Positions 48,077 to 57,738 are shown, counted from the first letter of the stretch. The stretch is DNA of 64,000 nt from Methylocystis rosea SV97 (GCF_000372845.1 NZ_KB889963.1:1794146-1858145); one strand, 5' to 3'. Notes: generated by a model from the sequence alone, not told the origin. Made by a program: numbers and translations.

Positions 48077-48750
48077 TTGAACGGCTCCGTCGCCATATAG
48101 CCAACGCCGCGAATAGTGTGAATGGCGACGCCAGCGTTCAACAGGATGAGCCGTCGCCGCAAGCGCGACACCGCCATATCGAGCGTGTTGTCCTGAACGT
48201 CGTCGTGTGGAGAGAAGACCTCGTCGAGAAGAGTCTCGCGCGAAACCACACGATTGACGCGCCGCAGAAGAGAATCGAGCAGGACCAATTCCCGCCGGTG
48301 CAGCGTGACGATTCTGTTCGAGATACGGACGTCACGCGTCGTCGGGTCAAAAGATAGCGCGCCCACGACGATCGGCTTTGGCGCGCCGCTTCCCGGACGC
48401 CGAACGCAGGCCCGTATTCTCGCGACCAACTCCTCTCCCTGGAATGGCTTCGTCACATAATCGTCGGCGCCGAGATCGAAACTCGACACTTTGTCCGCCA
48501 TGTCGTCCATAGCCGTCAGCATCATGATACGAATGCCTGGCCGTAGTTCTCGCGCGAGCGGCATGAGCGACAGGCCATCGCCATCAGGAAGACGACGATC
48601 GAGCAGAAGGAGGTCGTAATTCGAGCCTTCGACGGCTTCTCGCGCAGCGCTCAGACAGCGGGCTTGATCAACGTCGAAACCGGCTTGGGCGACTAACGAC
48701 GCCGTCAAACGCGCCGCATCCAGCTCGTCTTCAACCAACAATATCCGCAT
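48073..48750 (-). CDS. OmpR-family response regulator
   Basis: The 225-residue protein has a receiver domain (MRILLVEDELDAARL, phosphorylated Asp in DLLLLDRRLPDGDGL near 52, Lys in DDYVTKPFQGEEL near 102) and a C-terminal winged-helix DNA-binding domain. Its stop overlaps the kinase start. The gene is divergent from the Cys-rich protein and TonB-receptor genes, which makes them likely targets. Confidence 0.94.
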   Translation of the reverse strand: MRILLVEDELDAARLTASLVAQAGFDVDQARCLSAAREAVEGSNYDLLLLDRRLPDGDGLSLMPLARELRPGIRIMMLTAMDDMADKVSSFDLGADDYVTKPFQGEELVARIRACVRRPGSGAPKPIVVGALSFDPTTRDVRISNRIVTLHRRELVLLDSLLRRVNRVVSRETLLDEVFSPHDDVQDNTLDMAVSRLRRRLILLNAGVAIHTIRGVGYMATEPFN

Positions 48751-48783
48751 GTGGGCGCCGCTCCCCTTCGCGCCGTCGATTAT

Positions 48784-48804
48784 CGAATTTGGTCGCTAAA
48801 TTCG
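48784..48804. promoter_or_regulatory. Inverted repeat in the divergent promoter region
   Basis: CGAATTT and AAATTCG form perfect 7-base arms around GGTCGCT, 34 bases upstream of the response regulator ATG, in the 201-base gap shared with the rightward Cys-rich protein and TonB-receptor genes. A candidate operator, function inferred from place. Confidence 0.35.
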
Positions 48805-48951
48805 CAAGACAGGACAGACCCCCGCGAACGGCCGGCTGTTGCCCGAAAGACACAGCGTTTCGAATTCGCGCCAAAATTTCTCGCGTCAGACCCATGTCAG
48901 GCGCATCAGTCCCACTTTGGCTATTTATTCTCCACCAGGCGAAGCACGGCG

Positions 48952-49398
48952 ATGATGCGGCAAATTCCACGCCATACGACAACGACGAACGAGAGCGCAC
49001 GCAGGCGCCTCGGACGCATCCGCGCGATCCTGCTCAGCCTTATCGCATTTGTCATGGCGATTCAGGGTATTGTTTTCGCCTCGTCCTGGGCGCGAAGCGC
49101 TTCTCATGCAGAGATTGCCGCAGTCTCGATCGCGGCCGTCGTCGATTGTGCGCAAGATGACACGCGCTCGCCAGCGAGCGACGGTTACCCGCATAAGTGC
49201 TCTTTGGCTGGGCTCTGTTGCTTGGCGAGTTGCGACGGACACGCGTCGTTTGGTCTCGCGGCAACGGCGTTTAGCCTAGCGTCGTGGAACCGATCGGGGG
49301 CTGATCCTGCTAAGCCGCGCGCTTCCGCACGCAGCCGACTCGCGCTTGCCGGTTGGGCGAGCGCCTGGTCCTCGCGCGCCCCGCCGCGGCAGGCCTGA
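48952..49398 (+). CDS. Small Cys-rich membrane-anchored protein (DUF2946-like)
   Basis: From the ATG at 48952 the protein has 148 residues. A basic N-terminus is followed by one membrane helix (LLSLIAFVMAIQGIVFASSW, about residues 30-50) and then a short exported part with HKCSLAGLCCLASCDGHA near 95-112. The layout and Cys/His pattern resemble DUF2946 proteins, which are often next to TonB receptors and may bind metals. That family call is from memory and weak. It lies 81 bases before the receptor gene. Confidence 0.6.
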   Translation: MMRQIPRHTTTTNESARRRLGRIRAILLSLIAFVMAIQGIVFASSWARSASHAEIAAVSIAAVVDCAQDDTRSPASDGYPHKCSLAGLCCLASCDGHASFGLAATAFSLASWNRSGADPAKPRASARSRLALAGWASAWSSRAPPRQA

Positions 49399-49479
49399 TT
49401 CGCGACTCGCGTCCTAAGCTCAACCTGCTTTTTCTTCTCGTCTGCTCGAGCGCCGTGACCGTCGCTCTGGAGTTTCTCA

Positions 49480-51837
49480 ATGAACTCGTCCGTTCTCCTG
49501 CGCGGCGTTTCCGCCGTCGCGCTGTTGCTCGCCTTCGCCTCTGAATGCGCCCGCGCTCAGCAAGCCTTGCCTACGATCAGCATCGGAGGGCGGCAGCGCC
49601 CGCCATCGACTCACGTGTCGGGACCACCAACGGGAGAGCCCGCAACATCCGATTCGGGTCCGTCCAATTTTCCGAGCGAGCCGAAGACGCCCGCTGAAGG
49701 CTATGTCGTAAACGACGCCATTACCGCCACTAAGACCGACATCCCAATCAGGGAAACTCCTGTGTCGGTAAATGTGGTCCCCAAGCAAGTGATGATCGAC
49801 CAAAACAATACAACGGTCCAGGAAGCGCTAGAGAACGTGCCGGGCGTGCGGTCCAACAACAATGAGGTGGAAGGTTACAACTTCAAGATTCGCGGCTTTC
49901 AGAGCCTCAATATCTATCGCAACAATCTGTCCTTCGGCAATGTCAACCCCGGCATGCTCGACACCGCCAATCTGGAGCGCATTGAGGTGCTCAAGGGGCC
50001 GGCGTCGATACTTTACGGACGCGCCGAGCCCGGAGGATTGATCAATCTGGTGACCAAGCAGCCGCTCGATCGGGCCCGCTACGTTGTCGATCAACAGTTC
50101 GGATCGTTCAACTGGTATCGCACGCAGTGGGATTTCACCGCTCCTGTCGCTGAAGTTCCAGGGCTCGCCTATCGCTTCTCGGGCGCCTATCAGAACAATG
50201 GCTCATTTCGCGGATTTTCGGGAGGTGGCGAGCGCGTGCTCGTCGCGCCGGTGGTAAGCTACCGTCCAAGCGCCTGGACCGAATTCACCTTAGAAGCACA
50301 GTATTCAGGTCTGAAGGCGCAAAGCGACGTCGGGATCCCGACAATCGGGCCGAGACCCGCGCCAGTCCCGTTGAGCCGCTCGTTCCAGGAGGCTAATGAT
50401 CCGCGCGACCGCTTCGAGAACTATCTAATCAGTTATAAACTCCGTCAGAATCTCAATGAGGATTGGAAGGTCACCAACCGCTTTCTTTACGCCGCCGCCC
50501 CCATTTTCGATAAGCCCAATATCACGCCGCTCTGCGTGACGCCGATGTGCGTCGACGCGGATGGGCGCACGCTGCAACGCATCGGGCAATACCAGTTCGC
50601 CTCCGCCCAGACATTCTCCACGAATATTGACCTAGAAGGAAAGTTTGAGGCGCTCGGCGGCAAACACACATTTCTGATGGGGCTCGATTATCTGAACACC
50701 TATTACGACTACTACTTCGCCAACGGCGCCGCCCTGTATCCCATAGACATTTTTTCCCCGATCTATGGAACGGTCCCGTCCTTTGCCTATTTCGATTCAC
50801 AAATTGGATCGGGAGGCAAATTTCATTCGTCTGTTCTCGCCAGACAAAAAGGGCTTTATGTCCAGGATTATGTCACATGGTTTGATCGTCTGCATGTGCT
50901 CGCAGGCGTGCGATACGACGTAGCGGACCTAACGATAGGAACATCTTCGAGCTTTGAGAACGGCGGCGGCGTTTACGATGCGAGCAAGGACTTGGCGATC
51001 GCCAGTCGACTTAGGTCGCCGACGGCCATCGACAGGGGTTGGAGTCCGCGCGCTGGCGTCGTCTACGATGTCCTTCCCCAGGTCAGCGTTTACGGCAGCT
51101 ACTCAAGATCCTTCGGCCAGAACAACGGCTTTACCGCCGACAGACAGCCTTTGGGGCCGCAGCGCGGCCTGCAATGGGAAGTCGGTCTGAAGGCCGAGCC
51201 TCTGCCGGGCCTGAGCGCCACGCTCGCCGTCTTCCAAATCACCAAATCCGGGGTGCCGACACGGGATTTCGCGTCATTGGCCCCGATCGCGCAGAAGCTT
51301 GCCGGATTGCAGCGCAGCCGCGGAATCGAGGTTGACGTAATCGGCCGCGTTACCGAACGCATGACCATCGTGGGCAACTACGCATTTATCGACGCGAAGG
51401 TTATCGCCGACAATCCGGTGAATCGATTGAACCCTTTTGGCTTTTTCGATGCCACGATCTTCGGAGAAGGTGGCGGCCTTCTCGGCAACCACCTCGATAA
51501 TGTGCCGCGCCATTCGGGCAAAATCTTTCTGACCTACTCTTTTGGCGACAACGGCCTCGGATTGCGTGTCGGCGGCGGCGTAACGGCCTCGACGCGGGCG
51601 TGGGGCGATATCCAAAATACCTTTGTGCTGCCGGGATGGGCGCGACTCGACGCCTTCGCGAGCTACGCGACGCTGGTCGAAGGCTATAAGCTCACGGCGC
51701 AACTCAATCTCAAGAACATCAATAACGCGCAGTATTTCACCGGTGTGGACGATTTCTTCAACTACAATGTTCCACCGCTGAATGCCATTCCCGCTAATCC
51801 CTTCACCGCGACTGGGCAGATCAGAGTGGAGTTCTAG
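49480..51837 (+). CDS. TonB-dependent siderophore-type receptor
   Basis: The 785-residue outer-membrane receptor has a signal peptide (to about residue 27), a Pro/Ser/Thr-rich linker, a plug domain (IPIRETPVSVNVVPKQVM, VPGVRSNN, IEVLKGPASILYGRAEPGG near 165-190) and a 22-strand barrel ending FTATGQIRVEF. The plug motifs match the FhuA/FpvA group for hydroxamate or mixed ferric siderophores. The substrate is not certain. It starts an operon with the PepSY protein (2-base gap). Confidence 0.93.
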   Translation: MNSSVLLRGVSAVALLLAFASECARAQQALPTISIGGRQRPPSTHVSGPPTGEPATSDSGPSNFPSEPKTPAEGYVVNDAITATKTDIPIRETPVSVNVVPKQVMIDQNNTTVQEALENVPGVRSNNNEVEGYNFKIRGFQSLNIYRNNLSFGNVNPGMLDTANLERIEVLKGPASILYGRAEPGGLINLVTKQPLDRARYVVDQQFGSFNWYRTQWDFTAPVAEVPGLAYRFSGAYQNNGSFRGFSGGGERVLVAPVVSYRPSAWTEFTLEAQYSGLKAQSDVGIPTIGPRPAPVPLSRSFQEANDPRDRFENYLISYKLRQNLNEDWKVTNRFLYAAAPIFDKPNITPLCVTPMCVDADGRTLQRIGQYQFASAQTFSTNIDLEGKFEALGGKHTFLMGLDYLNTYYDYYFANGAALYPIDIFSPIYGTVPSFAYFDSQIGSGGKFHSSVLARQKGLYVQDYVTWFDRLHVLAGVRYDVADLTIGTSSSFENGGGVYDASKDLAIASRLRSPTAIDRGWSPRAGVVYDVLPQVSVYGSYSRSFGQNNGFTADRQPLGPQRGLQWEVGLKAEPLPGLSATLAVFQITKSGVPTRDFASLAPIAQKLAGLQRSRGIEVDVIGRVTERMTIVGNYAFIDAKVIADNPVNRLNPFGFFDATIFGEGGGLLGNHLDNVPRHSGKIFLTYSFGDNGLGLRVGGGVTASTRAWGDIQNTFVLPGWARLDAFASYATLVEGYKLTAQLNLKNINNAQYFTGVDDFFNYNVPPLNAIPANPFTATGQIRVEF

Positions 51838-51839
51838 CG

Positions 51840-53045
51840 ATGCCGCGCGCGCTGTTCGTATGGCTGCATCGCTGGGCGGGATTGGCGATGGCGGGCTTCC
51901 TGATCGTGGTCGGCCTGACGGGAAGCCTGCTTGCGTTCTGGGGCGAGTTGAACCACTGGCTGACGCCGGAACTTTATCCCGCTCAACGCGCTGGGATAGA
52001 GCTCGACGCGGCGACGCTGGCGCGCCGCGCCGAATCCATCGTCCCGCAGGCGCGCGCAGCGACCGTCTACATGGGCCATCCAGGCTCGGTCTCGATCGGC
52101 ATGGAGGCGCGCGACGGCGCGTCGCCGCTCGATTTCGAATTTCTGCACCTCGATCCGGTCGACGGCCATGAACTCGGGCGCGTTACGTGGCATGGATTGC
52201 CGAGACGCAAGAACGACATCATGCCCTTCGTCTATGGCCTGCACATGTATCTCGCGATGAGCGGGATCGGCGACTGGATACTCGGCGCGGTGGCGCTCAT
52301 CTGGACGCTTGATTGTTTCGTCGGCTTCTACCTGACGTTGCCGGCGGGCGGCGAGCGTTCACGAAAAGGGTTCTTCGTCCGCTGGAAGCCGTCTTGGCTG
52401 ATCAAGCTCAAGAGCTCTTTCTATCGCGCCAACTTCGATCTGCATCGCGCGAGCGGTCTGTGGCTCTGGGCGATGCTGCTCGTCTACGCCTGGTCGAGCG
52501 TGTTTTTCACACTGCCGAATTTCTATACGCGCGCGACGCAACTCGTCCTCGATTACGAGGCGCCCGTCTGGGCGCAGGACGGAACGCCGCAGAATGATGC
52601 GCGCGCGCCGATGGAATGGGAAGCTGCGCAAGCGACCGGCGAGCGGCTGATGGCGGAGCAGGGGCGCCGACACGACTTTACGATCGAACGCCCGCTGGCG
52701 CTCTACAATCTGCGCGACAAGGGCCTTTACGAATATCGCGTGCGCTCGTCGCGCGACATCGGCGACAAGGCGGGTTCGACCTCGATCCTGTTCGATTCGC
52801 GCTCGGGCGAACTGAAGACCCTTAGCCTGCCCACGGGGCAACGCAGCGGAACGACGCTGACCACCTGGCTGGTCGAACTGCATATGGCTAATCTCTTTGG
52901 TCTTCCCTATCGCATCTTCGTTTGCCTCCTTGGCCTTGTCATTGTGATGCTCTCCGCCACGGGCGTTTACATCTGGTGGAAGAAGCGGGCGGCGCGGTTG
53001 GCGCATGAGCGGCGTACGGCGCCGCAGCCTGCGCCGGCGGAGTGA
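51840..53045 (+). CDS. PepSY-associated transmembrane protein
   Basis: The 401-residue inner-membrane protein has four hydrophobic helices (first at residues 8-40, WAGLAMAGFLIVVGLTGSLL; last near 350-378) and periplasmic PepSY-type domains between them. Such proteins are coupled to siderophore receptors and probably reduce ferric iron or release it from the siderophore in the periplasm. It is 2 bases after the first receptor gene and overlaps the next small gene in GTGA. Confidence 0.92.
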   Translation: MPRALFVWLHRWAGLAMAGFLIVVGLTGSLLAFWGELNHWLTPELYPAQRAGIELDAATLARRAESIVPQARAATVYMGHPGSVSIGMEARDGASPLDFEFLHLDPVDGHELGRVTWHGLPRRKNDIMPFVYGLHMYLAMSGIGDWILGAVALIWTLDCFVGFYLTLPAGGERSRKGFFVRWKPSWLIKLKSSFYRANFDLHRASGLWLWAMLLVYAWSSVFFTLPNFYTRATQLVLDYEAPVWAQDGTPQNDARAPMEWEAAQATGERLMAEQGRRHDFTIERPLALYNLRDKGLYEYRVRSSRDIGDKAGSTSILFDSRSGELKTLSLPTGQRSGTTLTTWLVELHMANLFGLPYRIFVCLLGLVIVMLSATGVYIWWKKRAARLAHERRTAPQPAPAE

Positions 53046-53416
53046 CGGCCTGCAGTTTTGATGCGGATGTGTTGTTTATTGCGATGGAGCGACAATTGGA
53101 TTTCGATTGTGCAAAGAAGGGAAGTCTTGTCCAGAATCTGCGCCGCGCGCTGCCGCTCTCGGCGCATCCTAAGCAGGCGCTCATCGGCTTTCTGCGGGAA
53201 CGCGGCGTCGTCACGCGCGGCGCGCCACGGCTCGTCGTCCTCGATATTTTCGACGCCGGCGCGGCGGGCGGCGTGATGTGCCGCTTCGCCATCGCCGAGG
53301 ATGGCGAGGCCTCAAGCTTCATCGCGCCGCTGGCGCAAGTCGCGCTTCAGCGCAGACATCCCGCCCGCTTGAGCGCCGGGCGTCGCCGGCAGGCGCCACC
53401 GCCTAGCGCGGAATGA
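53042..53416 (+). CDS. Small hypothetical protein coupled between PepSY and TonB receptor
   Basis: A 124-residue frame starting at GTG 53042 overlaps the PepSY stop (GTGA) and ends overlapping the next receptor ATG (ATGA). Overlap at both ends strongly suggests a real, co-translated gene. The sequence has no signal peptide and shows RLVVLDIFDAGAAGGVMCRF and FIAPLAQVALQRRHPARLSA. The last motif recurs in small proteins beside iron receptors, as I remember. No function is known. Confidence 0.7.
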   Translation: MTACSFDADVLFIAMERQLDFDCAKKGSLVQNLRRALPLSAHPKQALIGFLRERGVVTRGAPRLVVLDIFDAGAAGGVMCRFAIAEDGEASSFIAPLAQVALQRRHPARLSAGRRRQAPPPSAE

Positions 53417-55527
53417 AGGCGACGCTCGCCGCTCTGCTTTGCCTATGCGTCGGCGCCGCGCAGGCGCGCGCCGAGGAAGTGCGGGAGGAGGCGCGCAAGG
53501 AGAAACTGCAAAGCGACCACAAACAGCGCGATAAGGAAGAGACCGGCGCTACGGACGAGAGCAGGCCGCAAGGCAAGGAACAGAACAAGGAACGTAACAA
53601 GGAGCGCAGCCAAGTCGAGCGGCGCTCCGACGCGCCCAATGCGCAAACGCTGGGTCGTGACCAGAGTGGCGTCTATGTCAACGAACCGGCGACAAACTCC
53701 GCTTTTTCGCCGAGCTTCGTCATGCGGGGCTTTCCGGCCGGCGTGACGCTCTTTGACGGCGCGTCACATGGCTTCACCGCCCAGGACGTCGATCTCTCGA
53801 CTGTCGATCACGTCGAATTTTTCAAAGGTCCGAGCGCCATGCTGTTCGGCAAGGGGCTCGGAGGCTATGGCGGCGCGGCGAATTACATCAGAAAGGCGCC
53901 GACGCAGGAGAGGTTCGCGCGCGCCGCATCGACATTTGGCAGCTTCGCCGTGCGCCGTCTCACGGTGGACGTCAATACGCCGCTCAACGATGATAAGAGC
54001 CTGTTGTTTCGCCTCACCGGCTCGGCGCAGAGCTTGGGGAGCTTCGTCGATTTCGTGGGCTCCCGCACTTTTGACGTTGCGCCGATGATCGCCTTCACGG
54101 CCGACAACGGCGATCGGGCGACGTTACGCGCCGAACATAATGGCGCCCGGCGGGTGTGGCGCGATGGCGTGCCGGCCGATCCGGTCTTCCTGCACATCCC
54201 GCGCGAATTCTACGCTGGGCTTCCCGCCAATGAGCATGAGACGCCTTTCTTCGACGATCTCACCTTCAGCTATGAGCATGCTTTCAACGCCGACTGGAAG
54301 GTCGCCGCGGTCGTCGATTATTTTCTCTACGCCAGCCGCTGGGGCTGGTTCACCGGCTGGGGCTATGACGGTTTCCAGTCGGTCGTCTTCGGCAATCCGG
54401 TCCGCGCGCGGACCGCCAACCGCAGCTTCGACGCGCAATTGCGCTTAAATGGCCGCTTCGACACCGGCTTCCTGTCCCATACGGTGTTTCTCGGCCTCGA
54501 ACATTGGGACTTCTATTTCGGCTACAATAATGACGTCGCGCGCTATGAGGCGGCGCCGCTCAATATCTTCGCGCCCGTCTACTCGCCGGGCGTCAGTTAC
54601 GCCGGCGCCTTGTGGTCGAATGGCGTGGCGCGCGCTATCAGCCGCTCGGTCTACGGCCAGGACCTCATCGATCTCAACGAGAATTGGCGCATCCTGATCG
54701 GCGGGCGCTACGATCTCCTCGCCCAGCGCGAACGCGTGTTCGACCCGCTCGGGGCGCTGACCGGCGAGCCGACATCGAGTTTGAGCAAAGGGACCAGGGG
54801 CTATTTTTCGCCGCGCGCCGGCATTCTCTATCGGCCCGACGAAGAGACGCAGTTCTTCGCCGCTTACGGCAAATCGCTGATCCCCAACACCGGCGTGCGC
54901 ATTCAAAGCGGCGAAGCGCCGCCGCCGCAGCAGGACACCCAGTATGAACTCGGCTTCAGGCGCGAGTTTCTGGATCGCAAGATGAGTTTCGAAGTCGGGC
55001 TCTTCGACATCACCCGCGACAATGTCGCGATCCCCAATCCAGCCAATCCGAGCGGCTTCTATTCGGTCGTCACCGGCCAGCAGCACAGCCATGGCGTTGA
55101 GGTCAATCTCGGCGGCGAGATCCTGCCGAACCTCAAAATTAACGCCGCCGCCACTTTCCTGCATGCGCTCGTGTCGAAGGACGACAACATCCCCTCGCAA
55201 CAGGGCAGCGATCTTCTGGGCGCGCCAAGACGCGTCTATAGTTTTTCCGCCAGTTACGCCTTCGACACGGGCGAACTGAAAGGGCTCGAATTCGGCGCAA
55301 GCTACTATTACGCCAGCCGCCTCGAGGCGACGCTGCCCAACACCTACGGCTTCACCCTGGCGCCGCAACAGATGCTCGGCGCCACGCTCGCCTACAGCTT
55401 CAACGACAATCTCAAAATCGAACTCAACGCGGCAAATCTCACCAACCGCCCGAACTGGACCTCAAACGGCGCTCTCTTCCATGGCGAGCCAACGACCATC
55501 GCCGCCACCCTCATATGTAAATATTGA
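53413..55527 (+). CDS. TonB-dependent receptor with a highly charged N-terminal segment
   Basis: The 704-residue protein has a signal peptide (cut near residue 20) and then about 55 residues rich in Glu, Lys, Arg and Gln, unlike a normal TonB box and linker. The plug starts late (SFVMRGFPAGVTLFDG, VEFFKGPSAMLFGKGLGGYGG near 138-160) and lacks the early PxSVxV part. The barrel is complete and ends LICKY. It is the last gene of the receptor/PepSY/small-gene operon. The ligand is unknown; the short plug may mean an unusual mode of TonB contact. Confidence 0.9.
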   Translation: MKATLAALLCLCVGAAQARAEEVREEARKEKLQSDHKQRDKEETGATDESRPQGKEQNKERNKERSQVERRSDAPNAQTLGRDQSGVYVNEPATNSAFSPSFVMRGFPAGVTLFDGASHGFTAQDVDLSTVDHVEFFKGPSAMLFGKGLGGYGGAANYIRKAPTQERFARAASTFGSFAVRRLTVDVNTPLNDDKSLLFRLTGSAQSLGSFVDFVGSRTFDVAPMIAFTADNGDRATLRAEHNGARRVWRDGVPADPVFLHIPREFYAGLPANEHETPFFDDLTFSYEHAFNADWKVAAVVDYFLYASRWGWFTGWGYDGFQSVVFGNPVRARTANRSFDAQLRLNGRFDTGFLSHTVFLGLEHWDFYFGYNNDVARYEAAPLNIFAPVYSPGVSYAGALWSNGVARAISRSVYGQDLIDLNENWRILIGGRYDLLAQRERVFDPLGALTGEPTSSLSKGTRGYFSPRAGILYRPDEETQFFAAYGKSLIPNTGVRIQSGEAPPPQQDTQYELGFRREFLDRKMSFEVGLFDITRDNVAIPNPANPSGFYSVVTGQQHSHGVEVNLGGEILPNLKINAAATFLHALVSKDDNIPSQQGSDLLGAPRRVYSFSASYAFDTGELKGLEFGASYYYASRLEATLPNTYGFTLAPQQMLGATLAYSFNDNLKIELNAANLTNRPNWTSNGALFHGEPTTIAATLICKY

Positions 55528-55664
55528 GGTGGGATGGGCCGCATAGCATTTTGGCGCCGAATCAATCGTGCACGGGCCACAAGAGCGCGCCCCTGCGCAC
55601 GCTTGTCGCCGCATCAAGCAGGAACACGGCGGGATTTGGCATTCCCAGTTTTGTTCCGAAGTGG

Positions 55665-55737
55665 CGCGCCCAAGGGGATTCGAACCCCTGTTTTCGCCGT
55701 GAAAGGGCGACGTCCTAGGCCTCTAGACGATGGGCGC
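55665..55737 (-). tRNA. tRNA-Glu (TTC)
   Basis: A 73-base cloverleaf on the minus strand. Acceptor GCGCCCA pairs with TGGGCGC, then discriminator G. The anticodon stem-loop GCCCTTTCACGGC carries TTC, and the T-arm is AGGGGTTCGAATCCCCT. CCA is not encoded. It lies upstream of, and opposite to, the ABC-F gene. Confidence 0.97.
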
Positions 55738-55878
55738 GGCTGCGCGGCCGCATGGCGGCGGCGCGAGGGCGTGTATAGAGGCGCGGGCGGCGCAAGACAA
55801 GGCCGACCGGCGGCGCCAGATCGCCGCGCATGGCCTCGCGTTTGCACCCCTTGGGGCCAGGCCCTAAGCATCGCAGCA

Positions 55879-57738
55879 ATGCTCACGATCAACGATCTCG
55901 TCTACCGGCTCGGCGGCCGGCTGCTGTTCGACCACGCCGGGGTTTTCCTGCCGGGACGCTCCCGCGCGGGTTTCGTCGGCCGTAACGGGGCCGGCAAGAC
56001 CACGCTGTTCCGGCTGATCAGCGGCGAGATCGCCCCGGAAAGCGGCGCGATCTCGATTCCCGCCCGCACAAGGCTCGGGCGCGTCGAGCAGGAGGCGCCG
56101 GGCGGTCCGACGGCGCTGATCGACTTCGTGCTGGCGGCGGACCTCGAGCGCGCCGACCTGCTGGCGCGGGCCGAGGCCGCGCATGATGCGCACGACATCG
56201 CCGACATTCAGACGCGGCTCGCCGACATCGACGCCCATTCGGCGCCCGCCCGCGCCGCCGCCATCCTGCACGGGCTGGGCTTCGACGCCGCGGCGCAGCG
56301 CCGGCCGCTGTCGGAATTCTCCGGCGGCTGGCGCATGCGCGTCGCCCTGGCGGCGGTGCTGTTCGCGCAGCCCGACCTGCTGCTTCTCGACGAGCCGACC
56401 AATTATCTCGATCTCGAAGGCACCCTGTGGCTCGTCGATTATCTGTCGCGCTATCCGGCGAGCGTCGTCGTCATCAGCCACGACCGCGATCTGCTCGACG
56501 ACATCGCCACGCATATTCTGCATCTCGAGCGTGGAAAGCTGACGCTCTATAAGGGCGACTACTCCTCCTTCGAAAAGCAGCGGCGCGAGGCGCAGCTCCT
56601 CGCCGTCAAGGGCGCCAAGAAGCAGGAAGAGCAGCGCAAACACCTGCAGGCCTTCGTCGATCGCTTCCGCTCCAAGGCGACGAAGGCGCGCCAGGCGCAG
56701 TCGCGCTTGAAGCTTCTCGCCAAAATGGAGCCGATCGCGGCGATCGTGGACGATTCGGTCCTGCCGATCCGCCTGCCGTCGCCCGAAAAGCCGCTGTCGC
56801 CGCCGATAATCGCGCTGGAGAAAGCGGCGGTCGGCTATGGCGATCGAATCGTGCTGTCGCGGCTCACGCTGTCGATTTCGAACGACGATCGCATCGGCCT
56901 GCTCGGCGCCAATGGCAATGGCAAGTCGACCTTCGCCAAATTGCTTGGCGGGCGGCTGGCGGCTTGCAGCGGCGAGATGGTGCGCGCGCCGAAGCTGGAG
57001 GCGGGATTTTTCGCGCAGCATCAGGTCGATGATCTGAATGAGGGCGAGACGCCTTACGCCGTCTTCGCGCGGCTGATGCCGGGCGCCCCCGAGGCGCGCA
57101 TTCGCGGCCGCGCGGCGCAGACCGGATTTTCCGGCGCGCGCGCCGAAACCGTTATCGCCAAGCTTTCGGGAGGCGAAAAGGCGCGGCTGCTGCTCGGCGT
57201 CGCCACCTTCAACGCGCCGCATCTTTTGATCCTCGACGAGCCGACGAACCATCTCGACATCGACAGCCGCGCCGCGCTGATCGAGGCGATCAACGATTAC
57301 GAGGGCGCCGTCGTTCTGGTCTCGCATGACCGCTATCTGCTCGAGGCCTGCGTTGATCGCCTGTGGCTGGTCGACGACGGAACCGTGCGCGCCTTTGACG
57401 GCGATATGGACGATTATGCGCGGCAGGTGCTCTCGAAATCGCGCGATGAAGAGCCCAAGCGCATTCCCGTTGCGCCGGCGCAAGAGGGATCAAAGCAAGA
57501 GGCGCCGAAGCGCCGCGACGCCGGGCAGGCGCGGCGCAAGCTCGCCGCCGCCGAGGCGCGCGTCGAGAAATTCACGCAGCTTATCGCCCGCGTCGACGAG
57601 GCGCTCGCCGCGCCCGACGCTTTCGCGCGCAATCCGCAGGAGGCGGCGCGGCTGGCGTCGCAGCGCGAGGAACTCGCGCAGGCGCTCGCCGCCGCCGAGG
57701 AACAATGGCTGGAGCTGGCCGCCGAGGCGGAAGTTTAA
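55879..57738 (+). CDS. ABC-F family ATPase
   Basis: The 619-residue soluble protein has two ABC domains without membrane parts. Walker A motifs are VGRNGAGKTTLF near residue 34 and GANGNGKSTFAK near 343; signatures are LSEFSGGWRMR and KLSGGEKARLLLG; Walker B motifs are LLLLDEPTNYLDL and LLILDEPTNHLDI. A charged linker joins the halves, and an acidic, Ala-rich coiled coil forms the C-terminus. ABC-F proteins act on the ribosome; this one resembles Uup/YheS. The ATG at 55879 gives the normal N-terminus. Confidence 0.93.
   Translation: MLTINDLVYRLGGRLLFDHAGVFLPGRSRAGFVGRNGAGKTTLFRLISGEIAPESGAISIPARTRLGRVEQEAPGGPTALIDFVLAADLERADLLARAEAAHDAHDIADIQTRLADIDAHSAPARAAAILHGLGFDAAAQRRPLSEFSGGWRMRVALAAVLFAQPDLLLLDEPTNYLDLEGTLWLVDYLSRYPASVVVISHDRDLLDDIATHILHLERGKLTLYKGDYSSFEKQRREAQLLAVKGAKKQEEQRKHLQAFVDRFRSKATKARQAQSRLKLLAKMEPIAAIVDDSVLPIRLPSPEKPLSPPIIALEKAAVGYGDRIVLSRLTLSISNDDRIGLLGANGNGKSTFAKLLGGRLAACSGEMVRAPKLEAGFFAQHQVDDLNEGETPYAVFARLMPGAPEARIRGRAAQTGFSGARAETVIAKLSGGEKARLLLGVATFNAPHLLILDEPTNHLDIDSRAALIEAINDYEGAVVLVSHDRYLLEACVDRLWLVDDGTVRAFDGDMDDYARQVLSKSRDEEPKRIPVAPAQEGSKQEAPKRRDAGQARRKLAAAEARVEKFTQLIARVDEALAAPDAFARNPQEAARLASQREELAQALAAAEEQWLELAAEAEV

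Noticed and set aside
49480-55527. TonB cluster considered as a methanobactin or copper uptake operon
   Set aside because: No precursor peptide, MbnB/MbnC, MbnP or MbnH was found nearby; plug motifs fit ferric siderophore receptors.
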